DNA of 64,000 nucleotides. Source: an uncultured Bacteroidota bacterium (lineage in GTDB: Bacteria > Bacteroidota > Bacteroidia > Flavobacteriales > Flavobacteriaceae). The notes beneath the pieces are model-generated. The model was not told where the DNA came from. It searched no databases and saw only the letters and a list, made by a program, of their open reading frames with translations. Position numbers and translations under genes: made by a program. Shown here in pieces: positions 6,360 through 13,803 of the stretch (positions within the stretch are counted from its first letter, which is position 1; every line of letters starts with the position of its first letter). The stretch lies in NCBI GenBank assembly GCA_903902795.1, contig CAIUWH010000071.1, positions 1-64,000 of the forward strand, in the 5' to 3' direction.

Positions 6360-7790
6360 ATGAACTATTTTATTAAACCAGTAACTTTTCTGATCTTTTT
6401 TTTGTTCTTTAGTTGTCAGAATGAGGATCTTACAGAAGAATCGCATAATCATCTATCAAAAAGTGAAATTTCTTTCGAACAATTTAAAAAAGAAACAGGC
6501 TTGAGTGCTTTCGAAACAACCATTAAGATAAATTCACATCAATTGGGATTTCAATATAGAAACCCCGATGGGAGTTATGAGTTGAGTGATTTTATAATAT
6601 CAACTGATTTAATAAAAAGAGTTGTAGTCGATGAGAGAACAACCTACACTTTTCAAGTACATCCTGTCGAAGAATCCTATACGGATCGCTTTTTTAATCT
6701 AACCATGTTTTATAAAGAAGGATGGCAGTCTTTACTAATTGAATTAAAACCAACGGATGAAAATTTAGCGCAATTGCGTGATGGGTTAACTGAGAATTTT
6801 GAGGGAACCATGACGCGCCTTTACCAATCCGACTTACCATTAATTGGTACTCAAGGCTGTAGTACTGTCTTCATTACTTATTGGCACTGTACGGGTACAG
6901 GACAATGTGCTGGCGGTACTTGTGATCAGTGTGAATTTTGTGTTAGTTCTGATAGTTATACGATGTGTGGATCCGATCCAGTACAAGGAAATCCTGTTTT
7001 ATACATTTCAGCGGGACCCGGCGGCGGTGGACCTGGTGGCGGTTCTTCGACAATTCCTGTGAACGAGATTGTAATTGAGCCTAACATAAATCCAAGTTTA
7101 CAACCCGATTGCAATGGTTCTATCGATTGTATAAATTTGGAAAATTTTAGGCAATTTAAACTTGGATTGACAGAAGAACAAAGAGAACTATTGAATGTAA
7201 ATTCATCATTTGATGATTCTGTTTATAGTTTTTTATCTACTTCAGGGTTTTCGGATGAAAGTAGGAATATTGTTTTACAATTAATTCAGCTTTTAATCAT
7301 TCATGACGGAGATTTTGAATTTATGGAAACAGATAATACGAATGATTTCCAAGTTTTTGATAACTTTGATAACTTGAACGAATTATTTCAGGCTATTAAT
7401 ACAGAAATTGAAGACAACAGTTCGGGAGAAAATGGTATTGTAACTCAAAATCAAATTGTGGCAACTAGAGTTATTCCTCTCTCCGCTTTGCATGATTTAG
7501 CAATTGAGGTTGTTCTCAATAAAGTTCCAACAATATCAATAGTTCAAAGTAGCTCAACAAGCTATCTTTCGAGCACAGTGGTAGGAAACACCTGGGTTCA
7601 GAATTCAATGACGTTGACGAATTTGAATGCCACTGTGGATGATGTAGAAATCACAATAATAGGTTACATAAATATAGGTGTAGAGCTTGACATCCTTAAG
7701 TTTGGGTTAAAAAGAAGAAAAAAAGTAACAATTTTAGTAGATAAAAACACGGGTAAAATTTGTTGCACACGTGTTGAAAATTTAGATTAA
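6360..7790 (+). CDS. Secreted cysteine-rich lipoprotein of unknown function
   Basis: A 476-residue protein. The start is Met 17 of the listed ORF because it gives a clean lipoprotein signal, MNYFIKPVTFLIFFLFFSCQ, with Cys as lipidation site. Residues about 30-160 form a globular N-terminal domain. Then comes a short Cys-rich block (CSTVF..WHCTGTGQCAGGTCDQCEFC), a Gly linker (GPGGGGPGGG), and a C-terminal region of about 220 residues that I do not recognise. The order N-terminal domain, Cys cluster, Gly linker, variable C-terminus recurs in flavobacterial lipoproteins and is reminiscent of polymorphic-toxin carriers (inference only). A 58-residue membrane protein gene follows after 2 bases. 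Confidence 0.75.
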   Translation: MNYFIKPVTFLIFFLFFSCQNEDLTEESHNHLSKSEISFEQFKKETGLSAFETTIKINSHQLGFQYRNPDGSYELSDFIISTDLIKRVVVDERTTYTFQVHPVEESYTDRFFNLTMFYKEGWQSLLIELKPTDENLAQLRDGLTENFEGTMTRLYQSDLPLIGTQGCSTVFITYWHCTGTGQCAGGTCDQCEFCVSSDSYTMCGSDPVQGNPVLYISAGPGGGGPGGGSSTIPVNEIVIEPNINPSLQPDCNGSIDCINLENFRQFKLGLTEEQRELLNVNSSFDDSVYSFLSTSGFSDESRNIVLQLIQLLIIHDGDFEFMETDNTNDFQVFDNFDNLNELFQAINTEIEDNSSGENGIVTQNQIVATRVIPLSALHDLAIEVVLNKVPTISIVQSSSTSYLSSTVVGNTWVQNSMTLTNLNATVDDVEITIIGYINIGVELDILKFGLKRRKKVTILVDKNTGKICCTRVENLD

Positions 7791-7792
7791 TT

Positions 7793-7969
7793 ATGATAGA
7801 TTCAATAGAAACATTTTTTTACTTAGTTCCAACAATTATATCAATTGGCTTGGTAGTTCTTGTTATCGATTTATATCGAATAATTAGAAAGTACGTTGTG
7901 ATGAAAACAAAACTGACACAAGCTAAATTAGATAAAATGGAATCCGACCAAGAGAACAAAAACGATTAG
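7793..7969 (+). CDS. Small single-pass membrane protein, absent from the ORF track
   Basis: ATG at 7793 and TAG at 7967-7969 give 58 residues. It has a short N-terminus (MIDSIETFFY), one hydrophobic helix (about 11-27), then a basic and polar tail containing RIIRKYVVMKTK and ending in ESDQENKND. The positive residues after the helix predict a cytoplasmic C-terminus. It starts 2 bases after the stop of the cysteine-rich lipoprotein, so the pair is almost surely one transcript. The function is unknown. An immunity or anchoring partner for the lipoprotein is a possibility suggested only by position. Confidence 0.65.
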   Translation: MIDSIETFFYLVPTIISIGLVVLVIDLYRIIRKYVVMKTKLTQAKLDKMESDQENKND

Positions 7970-8070
7970 TAATATATCAATCATTTTTTTATCAATTAAA
8001 ATAAGTAATGATTTCATTTTTAGGCTTGATTTTATACTGATAGATGTGATTGATGGTTTCCAGTAAATTA

Positions 8071-8103
8071 AAAAACCTCGTTTCAATCGAAACGAGGTTT
8101 TCT
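8071..8103. terminator. Bidirectional terminator between the small membrane protein gene and tsf
   Basis: CCTCGTTTC (8076-8084) pairs perfectly with GAAACGAGG (8089-8097) around an AATC loop. A5 precedes the stem and TTTT follows it. It serves the leftward tsf transcript and probably the rightward one. The 43 bases up to the tsf stop contain only a short GTACTTCGTAAGTCGTACTT repeat. Confidence 0.85.
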
Positions 8104-8146
8104 ATATAATAAATCGTACTTCGTAAGTCGTACTTCTTACTTTGAA

Positions 8147-8971
8147 TTATCCCAAAGCTACTCTTCTGAAACCAGTTACTGTTAAACCTGCATCAACAGT
8201 TTTAATGTAAGCTGAAACGCTCATAGAGCTATCTTTAATATAATCTTGGTTTACTAAGGTATTGTCTTTGAAGAAACGGTTTAATTTTCCTTTAGCGATG
8301 TTTTCCAACATAGCTTCTGGTTTTCCTTCTGCACGCAATTGATCTTTTGCAATTTCAATTTCTTTAGCAATCGTATCGGCATCTACTCCGTGTTCGTCTA
8401 AAGCAATTGGAGACATTGCCGCTGCTTGCATCGCTACGTTTCTTGAAGCTTCTTCAGCACCAGCAACGTTAGCAGAAAGCGCTACCAACGTAGCAATTTT
8501 GTTCCCAGCGTGAATGTAAGATCCTACAAAAGAACCTGATAATTTTTCGAAAGAACCGATTTCGATTTTTTCTCCAATTACACCCGTTTGTTCGATTAAT
8601 TTTTCAGCCACTGTGATTCCGTTAAAATCAGACGCTAAAAAGGCATCTTTAGAATCAAAATTTAAGGCTTGATTAGCTAAATCGGTAGCCAATTTTACGA
8701 AACCTTCGTTTTTACCAACGAAATCTGTTTCGCAGTTTAATGTAATCACCACACCTGATGTTTTGTCTGCAGAAACAACTGCAATAGCAGCGCCTTCTGT
8801 TGATTCACGGTCTGAGCGATTAGCAGCAACTTTTTGACCTTTTTTTCTAAGGTTTTCAATTGCTAAATCAAAATCACCATCCGATTCTACTAATGCTTTT
8901 TTGCAGTCCATCATTCCTGCACCTGTGATTGTTCTTAATTTATTTACGTCTGCAGCAGTAATTGTTGCCAT
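8147..8971 (-). CDS. tsf: Translation elongation factor Ts
   Basis: A 274-residue protein. It opens with MATITAADVNKLRTITGAGMMDCKKALVES, containing the TGAGMMDCKKAL signature that contacts EF-Tu, followed by the SAVVITLNCETDFVGKNEGF-type core block. EF-Ts exchanges GDP for GTP on EF-Tu in the cytosol. The listed ORF begins 21 codons earlier, but that extension lies in the repeat spacer and is not family-like, so Met at 8971 is chosen. It follows rpsB in the usual bacterial order, here separated by an unusual 141-base repeat-rich spacer. Confidence 0.97.
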   Translation of the reverse strand: MATITAADVNKLRTITGAGMMDCKKALVESDGDFDLAIENLRKKGQKVAANRSDRESTEGAAIAVVSADKTSGVVITLNCETDFVGKNEGFVKLATDLANQALNFDSKDAFLASDFNGITVAEKLIEQTGVIGEKIEIGSFEKLSGSFVGSYIHAGNKIATLVALSANVAGAEEASRNVAMQAAAMSPIALDEHGVDADTIAKEIEIAKDQLRAEGKPEAMLENIAKGKLNRFFKDNTLVNQDYIKDSSMSVSAYIKTVDAGLTVTGFRRVALG

Positions 8972-9004
8972 TTTATTTTCCTTTTTAAAGTTTAAAATTG
9001 TGTA

Positions 9005-9110
9005 AAAAAATAAATTCCAATTAACAAATCCCAAATTCCAACTTTACTAAATCATCAAATCATTGATAATTTTTTGGAACTTGGAATTTGTCTTTTGGAA
9101 TTTACTGTGT
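9005..9110. repeat. TTGGAATTT inverted-repeat spacer between rpsB and tsf
   Basis: TAAATTCCAA (9011-9020) is inverted as TTGGAATTTA (9095-9104). An inner AAATTCCAA copy near 9033 faces TTGGAATTTG at 9081-9090. The nested arms can form a hairpin in the rpsB-tsf mRNA. It is the same sequence family as the spacer before aat. Confidence 0.6.
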
Positions 9111-9112
9111 TT

Positions 9113-9949
9113 TTATTCTTCAGTTTTTTCTTCAGTAGCTTCAACTTCTGGAGTTTCAACTACAGCTTCCACTTCTGGAGCAGCTTCTACAGCTACTTCT
9201 GGAGTTTCCACTTCTGCAACTGCATCTACGTCTTGTGAATCATCACCTTCTTTGTCAGAAGTTCTGTTCGCTAATCCGTCCTTTACAGCGTCTGTAACTA
9301 AAGTTAAAATTTTATCAATTGATTTAGAAGCATCATCATTGGCTGGAATTACAAACTCTACTTCACGTGGATCAGAGTTAGTATCAACCATTGCGAAAAC
9401 TGGAATGTTTAATTTTTGTGCTTCTTTTACTGCGATGTGTTCAGCTTTAATATCTACTACAAATAAAGCAGCAGGTATTCTAGACATATCAGCGATAGAA
9501 CCTAAATTCTTCTCTAATTTTGCACGTAGACGATCAACTTGCAATCTTTCTTTTTTAGAAAGCGTCATGAATGTACCATCTTTTTTCATTCTATCAATAG
9601 AAGCCATTTTTTTAACCGCTTTTCTGATAGTAACGAAGTTAGTTAACATACCACCTGGCCATCTTTCAGTGATGTACGGCATGTTGCATGCTGCAGCTTT
9701 TTCAGCTACAATGTCTTTTGCTTGTTTTTTGGTAGCTACGAAAAGTATTTTTCTACCAGAAGCAGCGATTTTTTTCAAAGCTTCATTAGCTTCTTCAATT
9801 TTTGCTGCTGTTTTATATAGGTTAATGATATGAATACCATTGCGTTCCATATAAATGTACGGAGCCATGTTTGGATCCCATTTGCGAGTCATGTGTCCAA
9901 AGTGAACACCCGCTTCTAATAACTCTTTAACTTCAATTTTGTTTGCCAT
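9113..9949 (-). CDS. rpsB: 30S ribosomal protein S2
   Basis: A 278-residue protein. It begins MANKIEVKELLEAGVHFGHMTRKWDPNM and contains RWPGGMLTNFVTIRK and DTNSDPREVEFVIPANDDASKSI, all S2 signatures. S2 is a late-assembling 30S protein that recruits S1-type mRNA contacts. The last 45 residues are an acidic repeat (VETPEVAVEAAPEVEAVVE) beyond the core, a habit of flavobacterial S2. It is downstream of rplM-rpsI and preceded by a 197-base spacer with two hairpins. Confidence 0.97.
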   Translation of the reverse strand: MANKIEVKELLEAGVHFGHMTRKWDPNMAPYIYMERNGIHIINLYKTAAKIEEANEALKKIAASGRKILFVATKKQAKDIVAEKAAACNMPYITERWPGGMLTNFVTIRKAVKKMASIDRMKKDGTFMTLSKKERLQVDRLRAKLEKNLGSIADMSRIPAALFVVDIKAEHIAVKEAQKLNIPVFAMVDTNSDPREVEFVIPANDDASKSIDKILTLVTDAVKDGLANRTSDKEGDDSQDVDAVAEVETPEVAVEAAPEVEAVVETPEVEATEEKTEE

Positions 9950-9998
9950 TGTGTAATAGTTTACGTTCCGTTGATTAGCAATGCGTCACCTTATTTCG

Positions 9999-10072
9999 CT
10001 TTAAGAGGTTTATGCCTTAAAGACTTTGGACTGCATTTCGATGCTAAACTAATTCCCTTTTCACAAGGAATA
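9999..10072 (-). promoter_or_regulatory. Candidate structured leader of rpsB
   Basis: The 197-base gap before rpsB contains two hairpins. CTTTAAG (9999-10005) pairs with CTTAAAG (10016-10022), extended inward past one bulged base. ATTCCC (10052-10057) pairs with GGGAAT/AGGAAT around 10065-10071. No coding potential is seen. Autogenous leaders are common for S2 genes, so control by S2 binding is plausible but unproven. Confidence 0.4.
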
Positions 10073-10146
10073 TCGACAACTTTGTTTTAAATTCTGTTTT
10101 AATTGTAAAAATGGTTTGAAAAAAATATTCTGATAAAAATCGAATA

Positions 10147-10533
10147 TTAACGTTTAGAGAACTGGAATCTCTTACGTGCTTTTTTCTGACCGAATTTTTT
10201 ACGTTCAACCATTCTTGGATCTCTTGTTAGTAATCCTTCTGGTTTTAGGATAGCTCTATTTTCAGCTTCCACTTCACACATTGCTCTAGCAATTGCCATT
10301 CTCACAGCTTCTGCTTGGCCTGTTGAACCACCACCGTATACATTTACTTTTACGTCAAAGTTGCTCGCGTTTTCTGTCATAGACAACGGTTGTAATACTT
10401 TGTATTGTAAAGTAGCTGTTGGGAAGTAGTTATTAAATTCTCTTTTGTTTACAGTGATTTTTCCTGTACCTTCAGTAACATACACACGTGCAACAGCACA
10501 TTTTCTTCTACCGATTTTGTGAATAACTCCCAT
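10147..10533 (-). CDS. rpsI: 30S ribosomal protein S9
   Basis: A 128-residue protein from MGVIHKIGRRKCAVARVYVTEG to a C-terminus of KKARKRFQFSKR. The internal GGGSTGQAEAVRMAIARAM block and the terminal FQFSKR tail, which reaches toward P-site tRNA, are diagnostic. Its ATG overlaps the rplM stop by one base (TAATG on the minus strand), which suggests translational coupling. The rplM-rpsI order is nearly universal. Confidence 0.98.
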   Translation of the reverse strand: MGVIHKIGRRKCAVARVYVTEGTGKITVNKREFNNYFPTATLQYKVLQPLSMTENASNFDVKVNVYGGGSTGQAEAVRMAIARAMCEVEAENRAILKPEGLLTRDPRMVERKKFGQKKARKRFQFSKR

Positions 10534-10988
10534 TACTTTAAGTCGTTAAGGTTAACGGTTTTTGGTTGTTGAGCGCCATGTTTGTGCTCAGAACCAACAT
10601 TTACATTTAAATTGCGGAATAATTCAGCGCCTAATTTGTTTTTAGGTAGCATTCCTTTTACAGCCTTTTCCACTAATAATGCAGGATTTTTTTGTTGCAT
10701 TACTTTAGCAGTCAAGCTTCTTTGTCCTCCTGGATAACCTGTGTGTCGGATGTACGTTTTGTCATCTAACTTGTTACCAGTTAAGTTGATTTTTTCTGCA
10801 TTGATAACAATTACGTTATCTCCACAATCAACGTGCGGCGTATAACTTGGCTTGTACTTACCTCTTAAAAGCATCGCAACTTTTGAAGCAAAACGACCTA
10901 AGTTATGACCTTCAGCATCTACAACAATCCACTGTTTGTCTACGGTGGCTTTGTTAGCTGAAACTGTCTTGTAGCTTAATGTGTTCAC
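10533..10988 (-). CDS. rplM: 50S ribosomal protein L13
   Basis: A 151-residue protein. WIVVDAEGHNLGRFASKVAMLLRGK, PHVDCGDNVIVINAEKI and MLPKNKLGAELFRNLNV are L13 signature blocks. L13 binds 23S rRNA early in 50S assembly. It is the first gene of the leftward ribosomal group, with a strong promoter 46-76 bases upstream of the start. Confidence 0.98.
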   Translation of the reverse strand: MNTLSYKTVSANKATVDKQWIVVDAEGHNLGRFASKVAMLLRGKYKPSYTPHVDCGDNVIVINAEKINLTGNKLDDKTYIRHTGYPGGQRSLTAKVMQQKNPALLVEKAVKGMLPKNKLGAELFRNLNVNVGSEHKHGAQQPKTVNLNDLK

Positions 10989-11033
10989 AATAATTTATTT
11001 TAATTAAACATTCCATTCCCAATTAAGGGAGTG

Positions 11034-11064
11034 CAAAAGTACAAATTATTATTATATATGCAAA
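11034..11064 (-). promoter_or_regulatory. Promoter of rplM-rpsI
   Basis: On the minus strand TTTG (11061-11064) is followed after 19 bases by TACTTTTG (11034-11041), a full match to the Bacteroidetes consensus. It gives a 5' leader of about 40 bases before rplM. Confidence 0.85.
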
Positions 11065-11153
11065 CAGCATCTTTGATTTATTTTTTGTTCGTGCTATTAT
11101 TTTGGAAGATAGTACAGTAGAAATTTTGATTTAGCGCAAATGGATTACTCATC

Positions 11154-11264
11154 TAGCCCTGATCTCGCCCTTGTTGGAGCTCTTAACGTATTGATTAAAT
11201 AAGTTAAAGCGACTGGCGAGAGCAGGAATATTGACAACAAAAATGCCCAAGCCTTTCGCTTCTA
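11154..11264 (+). ncRNA. Flavo-1-like structured element, copy C
   Basis: TAGCCCTGATCTCGCC pairs with GGCGAGAGCAGGA. The stems are CCTG/CAGG and CTCGCC/GGCGAG. Here Watson-Crick TC/GA replaces the GA/GA step of the other copies. The apical arm is TTAAC/GTTAA. The tail TGCCCAAGCCTTTCGCTTCTAAAAATA is almost identical to copy B. It points to the LacI-family gene at 11304. The rest of the 315-base gap holds the rplM promoter and no ORF. Confidence 0.65.
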
Positions 11265-11303
11265 AAAATAAATTCTATAAATTTACGCCTTATATAATTT
11301 TTT

Positions 11304-12326
11304 ATGAAATCAAAAGCCACGTTAAAACAAATTGCGAAAGAACTGGGAGTATCGGTTTCTACCGTTTCTAAAGCTCTGAATGACAGTCCGGAAATTAGCG
11401 AGCCAACTAAAATTAAAATTCAGGAATACGCAAAACTGAAAAATTACAAGCCCAATAGTATTGGTTTAAATTTGAAAAATCGATCTACTAAAACGATCGG
11501 AGTAATTATCCCCAATATTTTGAATTCATTTTTTGCGAAAGTGTTTACTGGTATTGAAAAAGTAGCTGATGAAAAGGGATATAAAGTGATTACTTGTATT
11601 TCGGATGAATCATTGGAAAAAGAAATCAATATGCTCGAAATGTTGAGCAATGGTACTATTGACGGATTTATTTTGTCGGTTTCAGAAGAAGCTCAAAAAT
11701 TGCAACAGTTTGGTCATTTCAAGTCGATAATTAACGATGGAACGCCGATTGTTATGTTTGACCGAATTGCCGATGAAATTAATTGTGATAAAGTTATTGT
11801 AGACGATTTGGATTCGGCTGTCAATGCGACCGAACACTTATTGAAAACAGGTTGCAAAAATATTGCGTTATTATCGGCTATTGATAATTTGAGTGTAGGA
11901 AAGTTGCGCGCTCAAGGGTTTTATGAGGCAATGAAAAAACACAATATCAAAGTGGATGAATCCTTGGTGATTTTAACCGAAAACTCGGAAGATTTTAATT
12001 CCAAAATAGGAGGTTTCTTCATCAAGAACAAGCCAGACGGGGTTTTTGCATTAGACGAACATGCGTCGGTTACTGCGATGAAACTCGGAATACAGAACGG
12101 CTATAGAATTCCGCATGATCTTTCAATAATTGGTTTCGCCGATGGCGTTTGGTCGCGACGTATGACGCCGAGCTTGTCTACAGTGAGTCAACACGGACCC
12201 GAAATTGGCGAAGTGGCAACAAAAATGCTCATCGATAAATTAGAAAGCAAGGAAGAAATTTATACCCATAGAACTACCGTTATAAAAACAGAGTTACGTC
12301 AGCGGGATTCAACCAAAAAGATGTAA
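11304..12326 (+). CDS. LacI-family transcriptional regulator
   Basis: A 340-residue protein. The N-terminal helix-turn-helix is TLKQIAKELGVSVSTVSKALNDSPEISEPTK, followed by the hinge region (LNLKNRSTKTIGVIIPNI). The periplasmic-binding-protein-like ligand domain includes DGFILSVSEEAQ, DGVFALDEHASVTAMKLG and SIIGFADGVWSRRMTPSLSTV. Such regulators bind palindromic operators as dimers and release DNA on binding a sugar or nucleoside. The ligand cannot be inferred because no sugar-use genes lie nearby. The gene is preceded by structured element copy C and possibly a TAAATTTA -7 box. It appears monocistronic. Confidence 0.9.
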   Translation: MKSKATLKQIAKELGVSVSTVSKALNDSPEISEPTKIKIQEYAKLKNYKPNSIGLNLKNRSTKTIGVIIPNILNSFFAKVFTGIEKVADEKGYKVITCISDESLEKEINMLEMLSNGTIDGFILSVSEEAQKLQQFGHFKSIINDGTPIVMFDRIADEINCDKVIVDDLDSAVNATEHLLKTGCKNIALLSAIDNLSVGKLRAQGFYEAMKKHNIKVDESLVILTENSEDFNSKIGGFFIKNKPDGVFALDEHASVTAMKLGIQNGYRIPHDLSIIGFADGVWSRRMTPSLSTVSQHGPEIGEVATKMLIDKLESKEEIYTHRTTVIKTELRQRDSTKKM

Positions 12327-12374
12327 ATGAGGCATATGTTAACATGATGTTTACTATTTGTCAACATCAAAAGG

Positions 12375-12405
12375 TTTTGGTTTACACAAATTTATTTTAA
12401 ATTTG
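12375..12405 (+). promoter_or_regulatory. Promoter of the ankyrin / DOMON-like pair
   Basis: TTTTG (12375-12379), 18 bases, then TAAATTTG (12398-12405), with the ATG at 12423. A palindrome, ATGTTAACAT, lies about 30 bases upstream of the -33 element and could be an operator. Confidence 0.75.
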
Positions 12406-12422
12406 ACAATTAATTTTGAACT

Positions 12423-12944
12423 ATGAAGAGGTTACTACTGATGTTAGTATGTTTTATAACAGCTTGTCCATCTTACAGTCAAGAACAAGCAAACGTTTTT
12501 GATCTCGCCCGAAATGGTTCGGTGGAACAAGTAAAAGAAATGTTGAGAACAAACCCAAACGGATTTAATGTCGTAAATAATAATGGTTTTACGCCACTTA
12601 TCTTAGCTTGTTACAATGGAAATAACGAAGTCGCTAAAGTGCTCATTGCTTCGGGAAGTGATATTAATACCAAGACCAAAATGGGAACACCATTGATGGC
12701 TGCAGTAGTGAGAGGAAATAACGAAATAGCTCAATTGTTAATTGATAAAAAAGCTGATGTTAACGCTGCTGATGAAAGTGGAATTACGGCCTTAATATAT
12801 GCGGTGCAATTTCAAAACATGGCTATTCTAAAATTATTACTACAGAATAATGCAGATAAAACGCATAAAGATAACGAAGGAAAAACGGCATTTGAACACG
12901 CTATTCTTTCTAGAAATGAAGAAATTATTAACTTGCTAAAATAA
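12423..12944 (+). CDS. Exported ankyrin-repeat protein
   Basis: A 173-residue protein with an N-terminal signal peptide (MKRLLLMLVCFITACPSYSQ) and about four ankyrin repeats (NNNGFTPLILACYNGNNEVAKVLIASGSD, KMGTPLMAAVVRGNNEIAQLLIDKKAD and two more). Ankyrin repeats bind partner proteins, here probably in the periplasm. The cysteine at 15 could in principle be a lipobox residue, but the SYSQ cleavage site looks more natural. It is followed after 5 bases by a secreted DOMON-like T9SS protein. Periplasmic ankyrin proteins beside heme or redox enzymes are known elsewhere, such as next to catalase, so a link to that neighbour is reasonable but inferred. Confidence 0.85.
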   Translation: MKRLLLMLVCFITACPSYSQEQANVFDLARNGSVEQVKEMLRTNPNGFNVVNNNGFTPLILACYNGNNEVAKVLIASGSDINTKTKMGTPLMAAVVRGNNEIAQLLIDKKADVNAADESGITALIYAVQFQNMAILKLLLQNNADKTHKDNEGKTAFEHAILSRNEEIINLLK

Positions 12945-12949
12945 AAACT

Positions 12950-13735
12950 ATGAAAAAGATTACTTTATTATTGATTACACTTTCAGGCCTGGTGGGTTTT
13001 GCACAGCAAAAATCTACAGGTGTCGTAAGCTTAAACAGCAATATGACTGCAAAAATTGATTTAGACCAAGCTACATCAACAGTCACATTGACCATAACTA
13101 ATTTGGCTTCCAGTTGGTTTGGTCTTGGTTTTGAGGCTGTTCCGAGCACACCAGGTGACGGTATGCCCGCATTAGTTGATGTTATAGTGATGCGATCGGA
13201 TACGAATTTTAGCGACAGCAGAACAAGATCGACTGGTGCAGGAAATCCAGATGTTGATCCAACTCAGAATTGGACCGTTACAAGCAATACGGTATCTGGT
13301 TCAACAAGAACCATAGTAGCTACAAGAACATTCAATACGGGCGATGCCAATGATTATGTATTTGATTACAACAGCACTGCATTAAACTTGATTTTTACTA
13401 GTCCTGGTAGTGGAGATTTTACAGTAAACTATCACGGTGCGGGATCTAATAGAGGCCATTTTACGGCTCCGTTGTCTGTTTTAGGGATAGAAGATTTCTC
13501 ACTAGAAGCTTCTAAAATTTCACCGAATCCGTCCAATGGAAATTTTGTGATTGAATCAAAATCTAGTTTAGACGCTATCAATGTTTATTCTCAAACAGGA
13601 GCTTTAATAAGAAGCATAGATGGAAATGACAGCGTAACACTTGAAATCAATTTATCTGATTTAACTCAAGGAGTTTACTTTTTAGAATTGAAAAACGAAA
13701 CCGATAAATCGTGGAAAAAAATTGTAATTGAATAG
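12950..13735 (+). CDS. T9SS cargo protein with a DOMON-like domain
   Basis: A 261-residue protein: signal peptide (MKKITLLLITLSGLVGFAQ); a beta-rich domain (about 25-180) with SWFGLGFEAVPSTPGDGMPALVDVIVMR, the WxxLGF-type pattern of DOMON domains that bind heme or sugars; then a type A sorting domain (SPNPSNGNFVIES ... GVYFLELKNETDKSWKKIVIE). The sorting domain routes it through SprA for surface display or release. The DOMON assignment rests on pattern only. It forms an operon with the ankyrin gene and ends at a hairpin terminator. Confidence 0.8.
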   Translation: MKKITLLLITLSGLVGFAQQKSTGVVSLNSNMTAKIDLDQATSTVTLTITNLASSWFGLGFEAVPSTPGDGMPALVDVIVMRSDTNFSDSRTRSTGAGNPDVDPTQNWTVTSNTVSGSTRTIVATRTFNTGDANDYVFDYNSTALNLIFTSPGSGDFTVNYHGAGSNRGHFTAPLSVLGIEDFSLEASKISPNPSNGNFVIESKSSLDAINVYSQTGALIRSIDGNDSVTLEINLSDLTQGVYFLELKNETDKSWKKIVIE

Positions 13736-13761
13736 AGTATTTTACTCAATTATTAAAGTTT

Positions 13762-13803
13762 AAAAAAGAGGCAGTGTACATTTTGTTACAGTGCCTTTTT
13801 TTT
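13762..13803. terminator. Terminator after the DOMON-like gene, overlapping the PnuC-like 3' end
   Basis: GGCAGTGT pairs with ACAGTGCC (one G-G mismatch), followed by T9 on the plus strand and preceded by A6, so it can work for both convergent genes. The last codons and the stop of the PnuC-like gene lie inside the hairpin. Confidence 0.7.

Noticed and set aside
8104-8146. GTACTTCGTAAGTCGTACTT repeat as a regulatory site for tsf
   Set aside because: It lies after the tsf stop codon between gene and terminator and is too short and imperfect to assign a role.
9063-9833. 256-residue plus-strand ORF rich in Ser/Thr/Ala
   Set aside because: It is the antisense shadow of rpsB; the repeats come from the acidic S2 tail read backwards.
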